DNA of 6,287 nt from NCBI GenBank assembly GCA_900755985.1, contig CAAEIL010000145.1:1-6287 (forward strand), in the 5' to 3' direction. This stretch comes from Bacteroidales bacterium. Its GTDB lineage: Bacteria; Bacteroidota; Bacteroidia; Bacteroidales; Muribaculaceae. A program made the translations under genes and the position numbers. Positions 5,639 through 6,287 of the stretch are shown piece after piece (positions within the stretch are counted from its first letter, which is position 1; each line of letters opens with the position of its first letter). The notes under the pieces were generated by a model. That model did not search any database and was not told the origin of the DNA. It saw only the letters and a list, made by a program, of their open reading frames with translations.

Positions 5639-5986
5639 ATGACTGTAAATGAATGGCGATTCAAGATATGCGTGAGAGCGCGTGATGAATGGCGAAAGAA
5701 TCCTCAAAACTACAACGGCTTGTGCTCGTTGTTTGTGAATACGATAGTCCAAAATGGTCATGAAGAAACTGACGACAAAGAGTTCAACGAGTTGATATTC
5801 GAGATGGTTCGTCGCAGAGGATGTTGTAGGCCAACGGTATCTGAACTCATCCCAGAGTTTGTACGTCCAGCTGATGCTGATCAAGAAGCGGTCTTTTGGT
5901 GGATTACCTCCGATAAACAACGCCGTATGGAGTTTCTGGAGTACCTTGTACAATATTACGCCTACAAAATCGACAAAGAAAGTTAG
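5639..5986 (+). CDS. Small hypothetical phage protein of the GLC / FWW type
   Basis: A 115-aa protein with ATG 5639 after an A-rich leader (TTGAAAAG). No membrane segment or signal peptide is seen. Visible features are an R-x-R-x-EW start, NGLCSLFVNTI at 26-36, a cysteine pair in RRRGCCRP (58-65), IPEF at 71-74, VFWWIT at 85-90, and FLEYLVQYYAYK near the end. I associate the order GLC ... P-F ... WW ... R-FL--L---Y with small hypothetical proteins of Bacteroidales phages, but I know no function for them. It is the first gene after the terminator and non-coding gap, so it belongs to another transcription unit than the tail genes. Only 2 bases separate it from the following gene. Confidence 0.75.
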   Translation: MTVNEWRFKICVRARDEWRKNPQNYNGLCSLFVNTIVQNGHEETDDKEFNELIFEMVRRRGCCRPTVSELIPEFVRPADADQEAVFWWITSDKQRRMEFLEYLVQYYAYKIDKES

Positions 5987-5988
5987 CC

Positions 5989-6287
5989 ATGGTATTTCGA
6001 AGAACAAAGACCAGCGTCACGGCTTGGAGCGTTATCCGTGAATACATGTCCAAATGCTCGTATGGCAGTTTGGTAACACAGAAAGCCATACGCGCCATAT
6101 TGGAGGAACGTGCAGAAAATTATCGTAAGTACGGTTCGGTTACCACCATGAATGCCTATTTCAACCTCATGGCCGGAGCGGGGTATATACGCCACTCTCC
6201 CCAGCATGGCATTTGGGTGGTTGTTAAACCTATACCGCACGACTTGACATCGTCAAAGTTAAAGGTTCAGTACAGCAACCGCTCACA
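5989..6287 (+). CDS. Winged-helix-like small protein, 3'-partial
   Basis: An open frame from ATG 5989 runs to the end of the window (99 complete codons, no stop). It starts 2 bases after the preceding stop, which suggests co-translation. Residues 12-20 and 31-46 look helical (AWSVIREYM; QKAIRAILEERAENY); residues 52-66 (TTMNAYFNLMAGAGYI) could be a recognition helix, and HGIWVVVKPIP (73-83) a wing hairpin. PHDLTSSKL follows at 83-91. This layout suggests a winged helix-turn-helix fold, possibly a DNA-binding regulator of the phage. The assignment rests on secondary-structure pattern and remembered similarity to phage proteins with an IP-DLT ending, so it is tentative. Reading frames on the other strand here are shadows. 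Confidence 0.72.
   Translation, partial: MVFRRTKTSVTAWSVIREYMSKCSYGSLVTQKAIRAILEERAENYRKYGSVTTMNAYFNLMAGAGYIRHSPQHGIWVVVKPIPHDLTSSKLKVQYSNRS

Noticed and set aside
5564..6007. Minus-strand open frame of 147 codons covering the 115-aa gene
   Set aside because: The + strand gene here has an A-rich leader, plausible phage motifs and a coupled downstream gene; the minus frame has no such support.

Overview
The window looks like part of a bacteriophage or prophage of a Bacteroidales host (Bacteroides, Parabacteroides or Alistipes type). The grounds are several: same-strand genes packed with gaps of a few bases or small overlaps; tail-fibre sequence motifs; BACON-like (Bacteroidetes-type Ig-fold) domains; a membrane HExxH protein of a type I associate with Bacteroidales genomes; and A-rich leaders before start codons in place of clear Shine-Dalgarno sites. 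These assignments rest on recognised motifs, as no database search was possible. No integrase, terminase, capsid or portal gene is present, so an integrated prophage cannot be told from a free phage.

Layout, all on the + strand. Positions 1-5290 form one tight late (tail-appendage) operon. It holds a structural protein of unknown role (1-810); two large tail-fibre-like proteins sharing a C-terminal Ig plus putative tip module (815-1933, 1946-2977); a 75-aa stub repeating the N-terminus of the second fibre (2983-3210); three consecutive small Ig/BACON-type proteins (3200-3481, 3501-4127, 4191-4502); a small fibre-like protein with a GKPN motif (4537-4839); and a membrane HExxH protein (4853-5290). 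A Rho-independent terminator follows at 5309-5336. Positions 5337-5638 are non-coding, with short repeats. A second unit then holds a 115-aa protein (5639-5986) and a winged-helix-like protein that runs off the window end (5989 onward).

The most interesting point is at 3377-4412. The protein at 3200-3481 ends in what looks like the first half of a BACON domain. The next protein starts with what looks like the second half of such a domain, carries a full domain in the middle, and ends again in a first half. The third protein starts with a second half. The break falls at the same place both times. I infer that the halves could pair between subunits and give a head-to-tail appendage with a start piece, a repeatable middle piece and an end piece. 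This is a hypothesis from sequence pattern only; stop-codon readthrough or independent small domains are the alternatives.

A second theme is mosaic fibre evolution: the protein at 1946-2977 shares its C-terminal half with the gene before it and its N-terminus with the gene after it.
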